Made by a program: the position numbers and the translations under genes. The notes below the pieces were generated by a model. That model was given only the letters and a program-made list of their open reading frames with translations, was not told the DNA's origin and did not search any database. Of a DNA stretch of 64,000 nucleotides, positions 45,076 through 54,883 are shown piece by piece. Each line of letters starts with the position of its first letter. Within the stretch, counting starts at the first letter, position 1. The stretch spans positions 682,001 to 746,000 of the forward strand of contig NZ_FOFN01000002.1 in NCBI RefSeq assembly GCF_900111025.1, read 5' to 3'. The DNA is from Hyunsoonleella jejuensis (lineage in GTDB: Bacteria; Bacteroidota; Bacteroidia; Flavobacteriales; Flavobacteriaceae).

Positions 45076-47775
45076 ATGAGTAACAGTAGTACATTTCAAA
45101 AAATAGTTGACGACAGAAGCTTTATTATTGATTGTTATGTTGAAATGCTTTCTAGAATTAACGAAAATGACATTGTTGAACTTCTAAAAAACAACAGTCT
45201 GCCAGAAATAGACACTGGAAAACTCCCCAGCGATAAAATAATTCAATCCCTAAGCATTTACTTTCAACTCATGTCTTTGGTAGAAGAAAACGCCGCGACA
45301 CAATACCACAGGAAAATGGAAAATCAAGATGAATCTTTTTCCATAAGGGGTAGTTGGGCAGAAGCGTTTAAGTTTTGGAAAGACCACAATATTAATGAAG
45401 ACGAAATACTAAAGGCCGTTTCGGATACTCATGTAATTCCTGTCCTTACAGCACATCCTACTGAAGCCAAACGTGTTACCGTAATTGAAATCCATAGAGA
45501 ACTCTATTTACTTTTAGTAAAAAGAAAAAACACCTCGTTAAGTAAACTTGAACAAAACAGAATAACCGAAAACATTATACATCTTTTGGAAAGATGGTGG
45601 AGAACTGGGGAAATATATCTTGAAAAGCCACAAATTGAAGACGAGCGAGCTAATGTTGTATACTATTTTAGCACAATTTTTCCTGCACTTTTAGAACGAA
45701 GCGACGAAAACCTAAAGGCTTCCTGGATAGAATTAGGCTTTAAACCTTCAAAGATTAAAAATCCGGATGTTTTCCCTAAAATTAATTTTGGAAGTTGGGT
45801 TGGCGGCGATCGTGATGGCCATCCTTTTGTAACGCCAAGTATCACTCAGGAAACTTTAGCACTACACAGAAAACAAGCCCTTCAATTGATTAAAAATAAA
45901 TTAATAGATGCTGCTATTAAATTTTCGGTTTCTGCGATATCAAATCCAATTCCTTACCAATTACTGGAAGCCATTGAAAAGAAATCTCAAGCACTAGGGG
46001 AACAAGGAACAAAAGCCGTAAAACGAAATCCTTACGAACCTTGGCGACAATACATCAACTTACTTATTGTAAAGTTAAACAACACCATTTCTGATAATGT
46101 TGCAGACTCTGCATCCTATTACAAATCCAGTAAAGCACTTCAAGACGACCTGAAATTTTTTAGGGATATACTAGTTGAGAACGGAATGAAAGGTTTAGCT
46201 GAAAGTTTACTTTTCTCTTTAGAACGATTGGTGAGTTGCTTTGGTTTTCATCTGGCAAAATTAGACATAAGACAAAATAGTGCGTTTCACGACAAAGCCA
46301 TTTCACAAATTTTAAAAGCTACAGGTGAAAAAGATTTTGATTTTGCGAATTGGAACGAAGAAAAAAGGGTAGCCTACTTGAGCAAACAACTTGAGAATCA
46401 TGCTACTGTTACAGACATAACCGTATCTTACGGCACAGAAGCAGATAATGTATTAGATTGTTATCGCGTAGTGCGTCATCACATTAACCAATATGGTGCA
46501 GATGGTATTGGTTCTTTTATTATTAGTATGACCCGTAATCTTAGCGACTTGCTTGTAGTTTATTTTTTGATGAAAGAAACACAATTGCTAAATACAGGCA
46601 TTAAAGTGGTGCCTCTTTTTGAAACTATTGAAGACCTAGATAATGGCCCTAAAATTTTAGAGCAATTTTTACAACACCCAACAACATTACAAAGAGCCCA
46701 AAAAACGGCCTATAAACAAGAAATAATGCTTGGTTATAGCGACAGTAATAAAGACGGGGGCACAATTGCTAGCAAGTGGAATTTGCATAAAGCGGAGGAA
46801 AAACTCTCAGAAACAGCTCTAAAAAATAATTTTAAAGCCTATTTTTTTCACGGTGCGGGCGGTACTATTAGCCGAGGTGGGGGCAAATACCATCGTTTTT
46901 TAGAAAGTATGCCACTAAATACGGTGAACGGCACAATAAAAATTACGGTTCAAGGCGAAACAATTGCACAGTTGTTTGGAAACCCACTTACAGCCACTTA
47001 CAACCTTAACGCACTAGCGTCGGGTGTAGCAAAACAGACTATCTTAGCCAAGTATAATTTAGATACTAATGAGTATCCATTTGAAATTATGGATTACTTA
47101 TCGCAAAAATCTTTTGAACACTACAGGGATTTAATTGAAAGTGAAGGTTTTATAAACTTCTATGGCAAAGCAACATGCATTGACGTACTAGAACGCAGTA
47201 AAATTGGCTCAAGACCTGCAAGAAGAACAGGCACTAGAACGCTTAACGATTTAAGAGCCATTCCTTGGGTGTTTAGCTGGAATCTTTCACGCATATCCCT
47301 GACTGGTTGGTACGGACTTGGGCATGCCTTAAAAACCTTGAAATCAGAGCAACCAACGGCGTTTAAAACATTACAAAAAAGCATAAAAGAATGGCCGTTC
47401 CTTAGATTTTTAGTGATACAAACAGAAACCAATCTTATACTCTCTAACAAAGAAATGATGCACGCCTATGCTAATTTAGATGATGATGCAGATGAAAGGA
47501 AGGCGTTCATGTCTAAAATCTTAACAGATTATGATAACAGCTTCCAATTAATTGAAGAGCTTTTTGAGGAGCCTGCCGTTGATAGAAGACTTGGACAATA
47601 CGACATTATAAAATGGCGAAACGAAAAACTAAATGTGCTACACCATTTACACATTAAGTACTTAAAACAATGGAGGGCAATGAATGACGACAATAGCAAT
47701 GAAAAAGAGAAAATCCTATCCAAATTACTAAGCATAATCAACTCTATATCTAGCGGATTGAAAAATACGGGATAA
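45076..47775 (+). CDS. ppc: Phosphoenolpyruvate carboxylase
   Basis: Adds bicarbonate to phosphoenolpyruvate to make oxaloacetate, the anaplerotic entry to the TCA cycle; cytosolic homotetramer. At 899 aa the length is normal. Conserved active-site segments are VLTAHPTEAKR (catalytic His, about 140), GSWVGGDRDGHPFVT (about 240), MLGYSDSNKDGG, FFHGAGGTISRGGG (the Gly-rich loop) and GSRPARRTG; the C-terminus GLKNTG is the conserved end. The ATG is preceded by AAAAAAAGGGATAAA, an unusually clear purine-rich ribosome-binding site for this phylum. Single gene without a detectable terminator before the convergent receptor gene. Confidence 0.97.
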   Translation: MSNSSTFQKIVDDRSFIIDCYVEMLSRINENDIVELLKNNSLPEIDTGKLPSDKIIQSLSIYFQLMSLVEENAATQYHRKMENQDESFSIRGSWAEAFKFWKDHNINEDEILKAVSDTHVIPVLTAHPTEAKRVTVIEIHRELYLLLVKRKNTSLSKLEQNRITENIIHLLERWWRTGEIYLEKPQIEDERANVVYYFSTIFPALLERSDENLKASWIELGFKPSKIKNPDVFPKINFGSWVGGDRDGHPFVTPSITQETLALHRKQALQLIKNKLIDAAIKFSVSAISNPIPYQLLEAIEKKSQALGEQGTKAVKRNPYEPWRQYINLLIVKLNNTISDNVADSASYYKSSKALQDDLKFFRDILVENGMKGLAESLLFSLERLVSCFGFHLAKLDIRQNSAFHDKAISQILKATGEKDFDFANWNEEKRVAYLSKQLENHATVTDITVSYGTEADNVLDCYRVVRHHINQYGADGIGSFIISMTRNLSDLLVVYFLMKETQLLNTGIKVVPLFETIEDLDNGPKILEQFLQHPTTLQRAQKTAYKQEIMLGYSDSNKDGGTIASKWNLHKAEEKLSETALKNNFKAYFFHGAGGTISRGGGKYHRFLESMPLNTVNGTIKITVQGETIAQLFGNPLTATYNLNALASGVAKQTILAKYNLDTNEYPFEIMDYLSQKSFEHYRDLIESEGFINFYGKATCIDVLERSKIGSRPARRTGTRTLNDLRAIPWVFSWNLSRISLTGWYGLGHALKTLKSEQPTAFKTLQKSIKEWPFLRFLVIQTETNLILSNKEMMHAYANLDDDADERKAFMSKILTDYDNSFQLIEELFEEPAVDRRLGQYDIIKWRNEKLNVLHHLHIKYLKQWRAMNDDNSNEKEKILSKLLSIINSISSGLKNTG

Positions 47776-47893
47776 AACGACTAGCTTGATCTAAGGATTT
47801 TACGAGCACATTGAGACAAAACATCACAAAGTAAATGAGAAGCAACTTAGTAGAAATGAATAGTTTCCATTTATACCATCAACTATTGTAGGT

Positions 47894-50047
47894 CTACAAA
47901 TTGTCCAATTGGTTACTAGTTTTATCCTCACTAATTGTCCAAAAGAACCCAACAAAAAAGAACTGATCTAAGGCAGGACGCAAAGCGCGACGGTTAAAGT
48001 TACCATTCATATCTGGCGTATTGGCATATTGATAGCCATTGATATTTTTAAACCCTAATGCATTATTAACCGAAGCATATAGTATTTTTTGTGGACTAAT
48101 TAAATACGCCCAGTTTAAGCTTAAACTTTGAAACGCTTTGGTTTTTTCGTTTAAGAAACCAGGTTTATTCGGGTTGGTATATGTTCTGCCTGAAGCATAG
48201 GCATAACTAAACCCTACCTGACTTTTCCAATCGTCTATCCAATATTTAGTAACTGCTGAGAAGTTATGGGTATTGGCAAAATTAGGTTGCACACGCTCGG
48301 GAAAGTTTCTGTCATTTCGTTTGGTATCCAAAAACGAATAGCTTAACCAATAATCTAAATTTTTAATGCTCTTGCTATCTCTCCAAAAAAAGTCAATACC
48401 TCTTGCAAAACCAGACCCATCGTTACTAAAATTACTATCAAAACTTGGAAAATCCCCATCATACTTCACCAAATTATTATAGCTTTTGTAATATGCTTCA
48501 GCTCTAAAAATTTTTCTATCTGCGTTATATTGATAGTTCAAAATATAATGTTTTGCATTTGCAGGTTCAAAATCCTGATGAAATTTCAGCACATTACTAG
48601 TTGGATTTTGATAAAAATCACCATAAGCCATGGACAACTGGCTTTTATCAGAAATTTTATAGGCCATTGTTGCTCTAGGCGCTAGAGAAAAACTGTCAAA
48701 TAGCGCACTATATTCACCTCTCAACCCTGTTTTAAAAGCTAAGTTTTTTGAGATAAATATATCAGCTTCAGCAAATGCAGCTGCAATGTTATTGTTAAAA
48801 CCATATCTAGCATTATCAACAAACTCATCAAAATACCGCTCTTCAAAATCAGTTTTAAAATACTCAGCACCAAAGTATAATTTAAAGCGATTACTAATAC
48901 GGTTCTTAAGCTTCAGTTTTGAGTGTATTGATTTTTCAGAATCTTTAATATCTCTATCTCCTAGGTTAATTTTATTCTTTGCATTGGTGAGACTAAACCC
49001 TGTTTGCATGCTCCAAGTATCACTTAAAACACCACTGTAAGATCCATTTAAATAAAAATTGTTATTATTTAATTTGATGTATTGTCCTTCGGGAAGATTA
49101 ATATCCTCTTGAGTCAATTCAAAACTACTGGTATCAAAAGCACCGTAGAGCTTGAATAGTCCTGAATTGGTTTTTCTTCTAAATACCGCTTCTCCTGAAG
49201 CCGTCTGAAAAGGCTTAATAAAGTCGTTTCTATTTGGAAAAATGGCGTTGTATGGTGCTAAATTGACGTAAGACGCATTGACACTAACCGAACTTTTCTC
49301 CCATTTTTGAGTATTTCCCAAAGTAACACCAACACTCATAATACCAATGTCTGTTTTTTCTTGGTCTGGCTCATCAATTGTATTTAACAATAATACGCTA
49401 GACAGGGCCTGCCCGTATTCTGCAGAATAACCACCGGTTGAAAAGGTAATACCATCAAATAAAAACGGAGAATAGCGTCCGCGCGTTGGGGCATTATTAG
49501 TTGTGGGTGTATACGGTGTAAATACACGAATACCGTCAATAAAAATTTGGGTTTCGTTAGCATCGCCACCGCGTACAAATAAACGCCCATCTTCTGCAAC
49601 CGTCGTTGTTCCAGGTAAAGTCTGTAGCGCACCTACAAAATCACCTAAAGCGCTTGCTGTTGTTACCACATCCAAAGGTTTTAATACATTCACTTTACTA
49701 TTATCGCCAGCTGAAAATGTACCAGCAGATAATACAACGGCATCTAAAGTATTTACGTCGTCCTTTAGTTTTATCATTAAATCACTCATGTAAGACACAT
49801 CGCCTACCATGGTAAATGTTTCATAAGACAGAAATGAAACTATTAAGGTTTGCGTTCCTGTTTCAGAAGTTGAAAACGAAAACGTACCATTTTCATTAGT
49901 TGTTCCTCCATCATAAGTACCTTCTAAATAAACATTAGCGCCAATAATCGGTTCTTTTTTTGCATTAATCACAGTACCTCTTATTGTAGTTTGCCCCTGT
50001 ATTTGGATGACTAATAACGTGATAAAAATGGTTAGCAAAGTCTTCAT
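47894..50047 (-). CDS. TonB-dependent receptor with N-terminal carboxypeptidase-like domain
   Basis: A 717-aa outer-membrane active transporter. After a signal peptide (MKTLLTIFITLLVIQIQGQ) comes a CarboxypepD_reg-like domain (about 20-110: TIRGTVINAKKEPIIGANVY), then the plug domain with FVGALQTLPGTT, RLFVRGGDANETQIFIDGI and the 22-strand barrel ending near LDQFFFVGFFW. The ORF can be extended to a TTG at 50080, but ATG 50047 gives the proper leader. The substrate is not evident; size and the absence of a susD neighbour suggest a siderophore, vitamin or metal receptor instead of a SusC. A LytTR-type operator lies 72 bp upstream, tying it to the two-component cluster. Confidence 0.9.
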   Translation of the reverse strand: MKTLLTIFITLLVIQIQGQTTIRGTVINAKKEPIIGANVYLEGTYDGGTTNENGTFSFSTSETGTQTLIVSFLSYETFTMVGDVSYMSDLMIKLKDDVNTLDAVVLSAGTFSAGDNSKVNVLKPLDVVTTASALGDFVGALQTLPGTTTVAEDGRLFVRGGDANETQIFIDGIRVFTPYTPTTNNAPTRGRYSPFLFDGITFSTGGYSAEYGQALSSVLLLNTIDEPDQEKTDIGIMSVGVTLGNTQKWEKSSVSVNASYVNLAPYNAIFPNRNDFIKPFQTASGEAVFRRKTNSGLFKLYGAFDTSSFELTQEDINLPEGQYIKLNNNNFYLNGSYSGVLSDTWSMQTGFSLTNAKNKINLGDRDIKDSEKSIHSKLKLKNRISNRFKLYFGAEYFKTDFEERYFDEFVDNARYGFNNNIAAAFAEADIFISKNLAFKTGLRGEYSALFDSFSLAPRATMAYKISDKSQLSMAYGDFYQNPTSNVLKFHQDFEPANAKHYILNYQYNADRKIFRAEAYYKSYNNLVKYDGDFPSFDSNFSNDGSGFARGIDFFWRDSKSIKNLDYWLSYSFLDTKRNDRNFPERVQPNFANTHNFSAVTKYWIDDWKSQVGFSYAYASGRTYTNPNKPGFLNEKTKAFQSLSLNWAYLISPQKILYASVNNALGFKNINGYQYANTPDMNGNFNRRALRPALDQFFFVGFFWTISEDKTSNQLDNL

Positions 50048-50603
50048 GAGAATTAATTTATGTGTTTTTTGTTGACACAAAATTGCGACAGAAGATTACA
50101 TTTTAAAATTTACAATTACCGAACTGTAATTTTTTAAAGACGAATTGTATTCCGCGAAAAACACAATGGGAGGATCTTAAATTTTTCATAAATATCCCAT
50201 ATTATAAAATGATAGTTTTTTAAGATTATAAATTTTTTAAAACACTAAAGTTTATCAATTGAGGGCAACAGAAAAGAAGTGCAAACAACATCAGTTTCTT
50301 ATAAAATATCAACTATTATTTTTTTGCTATATTAGCGTAAGATCTTCAGCTAAACCTAGTCCAAATCACCTAAAAAACAATAATAGATTTTATCTATACC
50401 ATACAATTAAACCATTGTTAACCAAAGACTTTAATTAACTCACATAAACAACTCGTTCAAATTATAGATTCTAAGTCAAAATACTATACACTTCTATAAA
50501 AACTCATGAAAACCATCTAAAAAGGCATTGAAAAAAATTTGAATTTTGATGTAACAAATCAAAACTAAAAGCTACTTATACATTAACTAAACCATCAAAA
50601 TAT
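50048..50603. other. 556-bp intergenic region, divergent regulatory space
   Basis: Apart from the LytTR-type repeat pair at 50119-50148 the region is AT-rich and holds no gene. It separates the receptor gene from the sigma factor gene at 50604. No second repeat pair or clean consensus promoter for the sigma gene was found. Confidence 0.6.
50119..50148 (-). promoter_or_regulatory. LytTR-type operator of the TonB-dependent receptor gene
   Basis: Minus strand ACAATTCGT (50148-50140) and ACAGTTCGG (50127-50119) are 9-bp direct repeats with a 12-bp spacer; each matches the LytTR half-site consensus at 8 of 9 positions. They lie 71 bp before ATG 50047. Flanking GGTAA after the second half-site is also shared with the site at 42779-42808. 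Confidence 0.62.
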
Positions 50604-51098
50604 TTGAATACAGAACTAGAACATAGCTTTGTTGAATTATTAGAAAAACATCAAAACATCATACATAAAGTATGTAGGCTGTACACTAATAATTATGATG
50701 CGCATAATGATTTATTTCAGGAGATTACCATTCAACTTTGGAAGGCTTATCCGAAATTTCGTGGCGATGCTAAGTTTAGTACTTGGATGTATCGGGTAGG
50801 ATTAAATACAGCGATTACATTATACCGAAAATCAAAACGCAGAGTAAATACTCAGGATTTTGAGGGAGTCGCTTTTAAAATGAAAGCCGAAGAATATGAT
50901 GATACCGAAGAAGAGCAGTTAAAATTATTGTACAAAGCGATACATCAACTAAATGATATTGAAAAAGCACTTGTATTTCTGTATTTAGAAGACAAAGACT
51001 ATAGAGAAATAAGTGAAACACTTGGTATTAGCGAGGTAAATGCACGAGTGAAAATGAACAGAACGAAAACTAAACTAAGAAACATACTAAATCCTTAG
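50604..51098 (+). CDS. ECF-type RNA polymerase sigma factor
   Basis: A 164-aa sigma-70 family protein of ECF size. Region 2 is at about 25-90 (NDLFQEITIQLWKAYPKFRG, FSTWMYRVGLNTAITLYRKS) and region 4 at about 110-160 (LNDIEKALVFLYLEDKDYRE, GISEVNARVKMNRTKTKL). No ATG precedes region 2 in frame: an in-frame stop lies at 50547 and TTG 50604 is the only conventional start, so a rare start codon is likely. The 211-aa membrane-protein gene begins 3 bp after its stop and is probably its regulator. Confidence 0.9.
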   Translation: MNTELEHSFVELLEKHQNIIHKVCRLYTNNYDAHNDLFQEITIQLWKAYPKFRGDAKFSTWMYRVGLNTAITLYRKSKRRVNTQDFEGVAFKMKAEEYDDTEEEQLKLLYKAIHQLNDIEKALVFLYLEDKDYREISETLGISEVNARVKMNRTKTKLRNILNP

Positions 51099-51101
51099 CC
51101 C

Positions 51102-51737
51102 ATGGACGGATTAGATTTACTAAAGAAAGATTGGAACAAGCAACCTGAAGACAAAAAGTTTTCAGTAAAGGATATTTATACGATGCTGCATAAAAAATCG
51201 TCTTCAATTGTAAAGACCTTATTTTATATAAGTATTGCAGAGCTTGTATTTTGGATTATTATTAACGCTGTTCCTTATTTTTGTTCACAAAGTTACAAGG
51301 AAAGGCTTGAAGCTATTTATACTAACGACCAAGTGTTTACAATATTAACAATATTGAGCTATGGAGTCATCGTGGTTTTTATTTTCCTGCTTTACAAGTC
51401 TTACAAATCAATTTCAGTTACCGACAGTGCAAAAAAGTTAATGGAAAGCATCCTAAAAACGCGAAAGGTAGTTAAGTACTACGTGCTTTACAACTTAGTT
51501 ATGGCCGGTGTTTCAATGGTAATAGGCTTTTATTATGCGTTTCACAACGATTCTGAAATGGCTGAAAACCTATCGCACCTAAACGACAAACAAATGCTTG
51601 TTGCCTTGGCTGTAATAATTGTGTTCACAGCAGTCTTCATATTAATGATTTGGCTGTTTTACAAACTTATTTATGGACTACTTTTAAAGCGCCTTAACAA
51701 AAACTATAAAGAATTAAAAAAACTTGATGAAGATTAA
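51102..51737 (+). CDS. Four-helix membrane protein, putative anti-sigma partner
   Basis: A 211-aa protein with an N-terminal cytosolic stretch (MDGLDLLKKDWNKQPEDKKF, then VKDIYTMLHKKSSS) and four predicted membrane helices (about 37-60, 79-101, 122-145, 160-190). Its gene is directly behind the sigma factor gene (3-bp gap), the standard position of an anti-sigma factor. It lacks the zinc-binding H-x3-C-x2-C motif, so a noncanonical membrane anti-sigma or sensor is inferred. Confidence 0.72.
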   Translation: MDGLDLLKKDWNKQPEDKKFSVKDIYTMLHKKSSSIVKTLFYISIAELVFWIIINAVPYFCSQSYKERLEAIYTNDQVFTILTILSYGVIVVFIFLLYKSYKSISVTDSAKKLMESILKTRKVVKYYVLYNLVMAGVSMVIGFYYAFHNDSEMAENLSHLNDKQMLVALAVIIVFTAVFILMIWLFYKLIYGLLLKRLNKNYKELKKLDED

Positions 51738-51822
51738 TTTCGAGTGCGTTATTCAGAAAGGCAATTCGCTAAAAGCTGAACACTCGTGTCACCAGCTTGC
51801 TTATGGTTTTTTAGATACATAA

Positions 51823-52398
51823 TTACACATCAAACATTTCAACCTCTAGAACACTACCCGGAGTCATTGCTTTCAATTGAATAGCGCCTACCCGAACCCT
51901 AACCAATCGTAATGTAGGAAAACCAACAGCTGAAGTCATTTTACGCACTTGCCTAAACTTACCTTCATTTAATGTAATAGACAACCAAGATACTGGCCCG
52001 TGGCGTGCATCCCTTATTTTTTTTGAACGTTTTGGTAAATCAGGTTGAATATTTAACTTAACCACTTTACAAGGTTTGGTCTTGTATTTCTTACCTTCAA
52101 AACCAATTTCCACACCGTTTTTAAGTTTATTTATGGCTTCTTCAGTTATAGCGCCATCTACCAACGCGTAGTATTCCTTATCTACTTTTTGACTATTAAT
52201 AAAATCGCTCATCTTGCCATCGGTAGTAAGCAATAATAAACCCTCACTCTTTTCATCAAGCCTGCCAATAGCCATCATACCCTCAGGAAAATCATGAAGC
52301 GTTCCCAAAAACCGTTTGGATTGTTGCTTAGAGTCATTGCTTGTAAACTGACTTAAATAGCCGTAGGGTTTATAGATGATAAAATGACTATGCTTCAC
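51823..52398 (-). CDS. rRNA pseudouridine synthase, RsuA/RluE-type
   Basis: A 191-aa single-domain pseudouridine synthase. It has IIYKPYGYLSQFT, the catalytic Asp in GRLDEKSEGLLLLT (about 45), and the conserved KEYYALVDG and GKFRQVRKMTSAVGFPTLRL blocks. The short form without an S4 domain resembles RluE (23S rRNA U2457). It overlaps topB by 11 bp, downstream in the same direction, so the two are probably co-transcribed. Confidence 0.88.
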   Translation of the reverse strand: MKHSHFIIYKPYGYLSQFTSNDSKQQSKRFLGTLHDFPEGMMAIGRLDEKSEGLLLLTTDGKMSDFINSQKVDKEYYALVDGAITEEAINKLKNGVEIGFEGKKYKTKPCKVVKLNIQPDLPKRSKKIRDARHGPVSWLSITLNEGKFRQVRKMTSAVGFPTLRLVRVRVGAIQLKAMTPGSVLEVEMFDV

Positions 52399-54688
52399 TC
52401 CAAGATGTTTTCAAAATTTCAGAAACTAAAGCCCTTGTTGGTTGTTGTCCGTTTATTTTTGCTTTTACTACGTCAAATGACACCTTAAAATCACAACCAG
52501 ATTTATAATTTGAACACCCATAAGCTGTATTACCTTTAACAACTTTACCCGTATTACATTTTGGACATAATAGAATATCGGATTTTGAATTTTCAATAGA
52601 GATCTTAGGCTCTAATTTAAGTTGAAAATTATCATCAAAACGCAACAACCCTTCAGTGGTTTGCGAACCTTCTTTAAACCCTTTTAGATTAACTGTAGCG
52701 CCTTTTTGAAGTAATCGCATAAACTGCTTTTCGGAAATCTTTTTGCCCATAAACTTAAAAGGCAATACAAAATCGCAGCCTGACTTATAAGCACTACATC
52801 CATAAGCCGATTTCCCTTTGATAATTAGTCCGTTTTTACATTTCGGACATTGTGCTGCAGTGATTCCGGCAGCAGCTTTAGACCTTACTTTCGATGCTTT
52901 TTTCTGTACCGTAGCTGCGTGTGAAATGTTAGCGCGCTTGGTCTCACTTCGCACTTCATAAACTAACGCATCTACCATACGCTTCATATTCTTTATAAAT
53001 GCCGCAGCACTATACTCACCCTTTTCAATATCTTTTAATTGTTTTTCCCACTTTCCAGTAAGTTCTGCAGATTTCAATAAATCGTTTTGAATGGTATCAA
53101 TTAACTGTATACCTGTTTCTGTTGGCAGTACTTGCTTTTTATTACGCCTTATATATTTTCGTTTAAAAAGCGTTTCAATAATATTGGCGCGCGTTGACGG
53201 CCTACCAATGCCGTTTTCTTTCATTAAGTCCCGCAACTCATCATCATCAACCTGTTTTCCTGCAGTTTCCATAGCACGCAGCAAGGAAGCTTCCGTAAAC
53301 TGATTTGGTGGTTTGGTCTGTTTTTCTAAAAAAGAGGGTTCATGCGGCCCCTTTTCGCCTTTTTCAAACGTTGGCAAAATACCCGATTCCTTTTCTTTTT
53401 TATTTGGGTTTTCAAAAACTACACGCCAGCCTTTTTCTAATATTTCCTTACCTGTAGTTTTAAAAACCACTTTCGCAGCGCTCCCCAACACCGTGGTATT
53501 TGCCACAATACAATCATCATAAAACACTGCAATAAATCGTTTTACAATAATATCATACACTTGTTGCTGATTGTATTGTAAAGTGGTTTGCATGCCCGTT
53601 GGAATAATAGCATGATGGTCGGTAACTTTTTTATCGTTAAAAACCTTAGAAGATTTCTTTATTTTTTTTGCTAAAAGCGGCTGCGTTAAATTTGAATAAT
53701 TGGTTAACTTTTTAAGAATACCCGGTACTTTCGGATAAATATCAGTTGGTAAAAACGTGGTATCCACCCTTGGATAAGTCACCACTTTTCGTTCATATAA
53801 TGCCTGAACAATTTTTAGTGTTTCGTCTGCTGAAAATCCAAATTTGGTATTACAATATACCTGCAAGCCTGTTAAATCGAATAGTTTCGGTGCATATTCT
53901 TTTCCTTTCTTTTTGGTGATGGATTTAATTTCAAAATCACTCGCTTTAACCTTATGCGCCAAAGCCTCACCGTCCTCTTTTTTCAAAAACCGACCTTCTT
54001 CATAACTAAATAAGGTATCACGATATAAGGTTTGCAGTTCCCAATACGGTTGCGGTTTAAAGTTTTCAATTTCTTTAAAGCGGTTTACTACCATGGCCAA
54101 TGTGGGCGTTTGCACACGGCCCACAGACAACACTTGTTTGTAGCCACCATGTTTTACGGTATATAATCGTGTAGCGTTAATACCTAATAACCAATCGCCA
54201 ATGGCTCTGGAAAAACCCGCATAATACAAATTATCGTAATCTGAAGCTGGTTTTAAATTGTTGAAACCTTCTTTTATAGCTTCAGTGGTTAAAGATGAAA
54301 TCCAAAGGCGTTTAACCTCACCTTTATAATTGGCTTCATTCATCACCCAACGCTGAATAAGCTCCCCCTCCTGCCCTGCATCACCGCAGTTAATAATCAC
54401 CTCGGCGTCTTGGAACAAACTTTTTACAATATTGAACTGTTTTTTTATACCAGAATTCGAAGACACTTTGGTTTCAAACTTTTCTGGAAGCATTGGCAAA
54501 TTATTCAAATCCCAACTTTTCCAATACGCTTTATAATCCGCAGGTTCTTTAAGTGTGCATAAATGCCCAAAAGTGTAGGTTACCGCATAGCCATTACCTT
54601 CAAAATAACCATCACGCTTTGTGTTTGCTCCCAAAACGGCAGCAATTTCACGTGCAACACTAGGTTTTTCGGCTATACATACTTTCAT
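52388..54688 (-). CDS. topB: Type IA DNA topoisomerase (topoisomerase III)
   Basis: A 766-aa type IA topoisomerase that decatenates and relaxes DNA. Conserved features are the Toprim start KVCIAEKPSVAREIAAVLGA, the acidic GDAGQEGEL, and the catalytic Tyr in VTYPRVDTTF (about Y305; the usual motif is YPRTDS). VGRVQTPTLAMV and GIGRPSTRANIIETL are typical. Two C-terminal zinc-ribbon-like modules (CPKCKNGL ... GC ... GC and CPKCNTGK ... GC ... GC) lie at about 625-660 and 715-750. The ORF extends 14 codons upstream to a TTG, but ATG 54688 is the conserved start. It overlaps the pseudouridine synthase gene by 11 bp and is divergent from rplS. Confidence 0.94.
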   Translation of the reverse strand: MKVCIAEKPSVAREIAAVLGANTKRDGYFEGNGYAVTYTFGHLCTLKEPADYKAYWKSWDLNNLPMLPEKFETKVSSNSGIKKQFNIVKSLFQDAEVIINCGDAGQEGELIQRWVMNEANYKGEVKRLWISSLTTEAIKEGFNNLKPASDYDNLYYAGFSRAIGDWLLGINATRLYTVKHGGYKQVLSVGRVQTPTLAMVVNRFKEIENFKPQPYWELQTLYRDTLFSYEEGRFLKKEDGEALAHKVKASDFEIKSITKKKGKEYAPKLFDLTGLQVYCNTKFGFSADETLKIVQALYERKVVTYPRVDTTFLPTDIYPKVPGILKKLTNYSNLTQPLLAKKIKKSSKVFNDKKVTDHHAIIPTGMQTTLQYNQQQVYDIIVKRFIAVFYDDCIVANTTVLGSAAKVVFKTTGKEILEKGWRVVFENPNKKEKESGILPTFEKGEKGPHEPSFLEKQTKPPNQFTEASLLRAMETAGKQVDDDELRDLMKENGIGRPSTRANIIETLFKRKYIRRNKKQVLPTETGIQLIDTIQNDLLKSAELTGKWEKQLKDIEKGEYSAAAFIKNMKRMVDALVYEVRSETKRANISHAATVQKKASKVRSKAAAGITAAQCPKCKNGLIIKGKSAYGCSAYKSGCDFVLPFKFMGKKISEKQFMRLLQKGATVNLKGFKEGSQTTEGLLRFDDNFQLKLEPKISIENSKSDILLCPKCNTGKVVKGNTAYGCSNYKSGCDFKVSFDVVKAKINGQQPTRALVSEILKTSWSEA

Positions 54689-54847
54689 TTTACACCTTCT
54701 ATTAAAGGCGCAAAATAGAAATTTAAGCAACTATTTAAAAAGGGAATTGTTAGGAGTTATTAACGGTTTTAGTGAAATCGAAAACTACAACAATATGTCG
54801 ATGCTATCCACAGCATATAGAAGACTAAATAAAATATTATTATTAAT

Positions 54848-54877
54848 TGTGCATTATGAATTATTGGCTATATTTGC
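54848..54877 (+). promoter_or_regulatory. Consensus promoter of rplS
   Basis: TTG (54848-54850), a 19-bp spacer and TATATTTG (54870-54877) match the Bacteroidota consensus exactly and are identical in spacing and -7 box to the rpmB promoter. Confidence 0.75.
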
Positions 54878-54883
54878 ACCCAA

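Noticed and set aside
50048-50080. Upstream TTG start of the TonB-dependent receptor gene, and similar TTG extensions of guaA and topB
   Set aside because: Downstream ATGs give normal signal peptide or conserved N-termini in each case.
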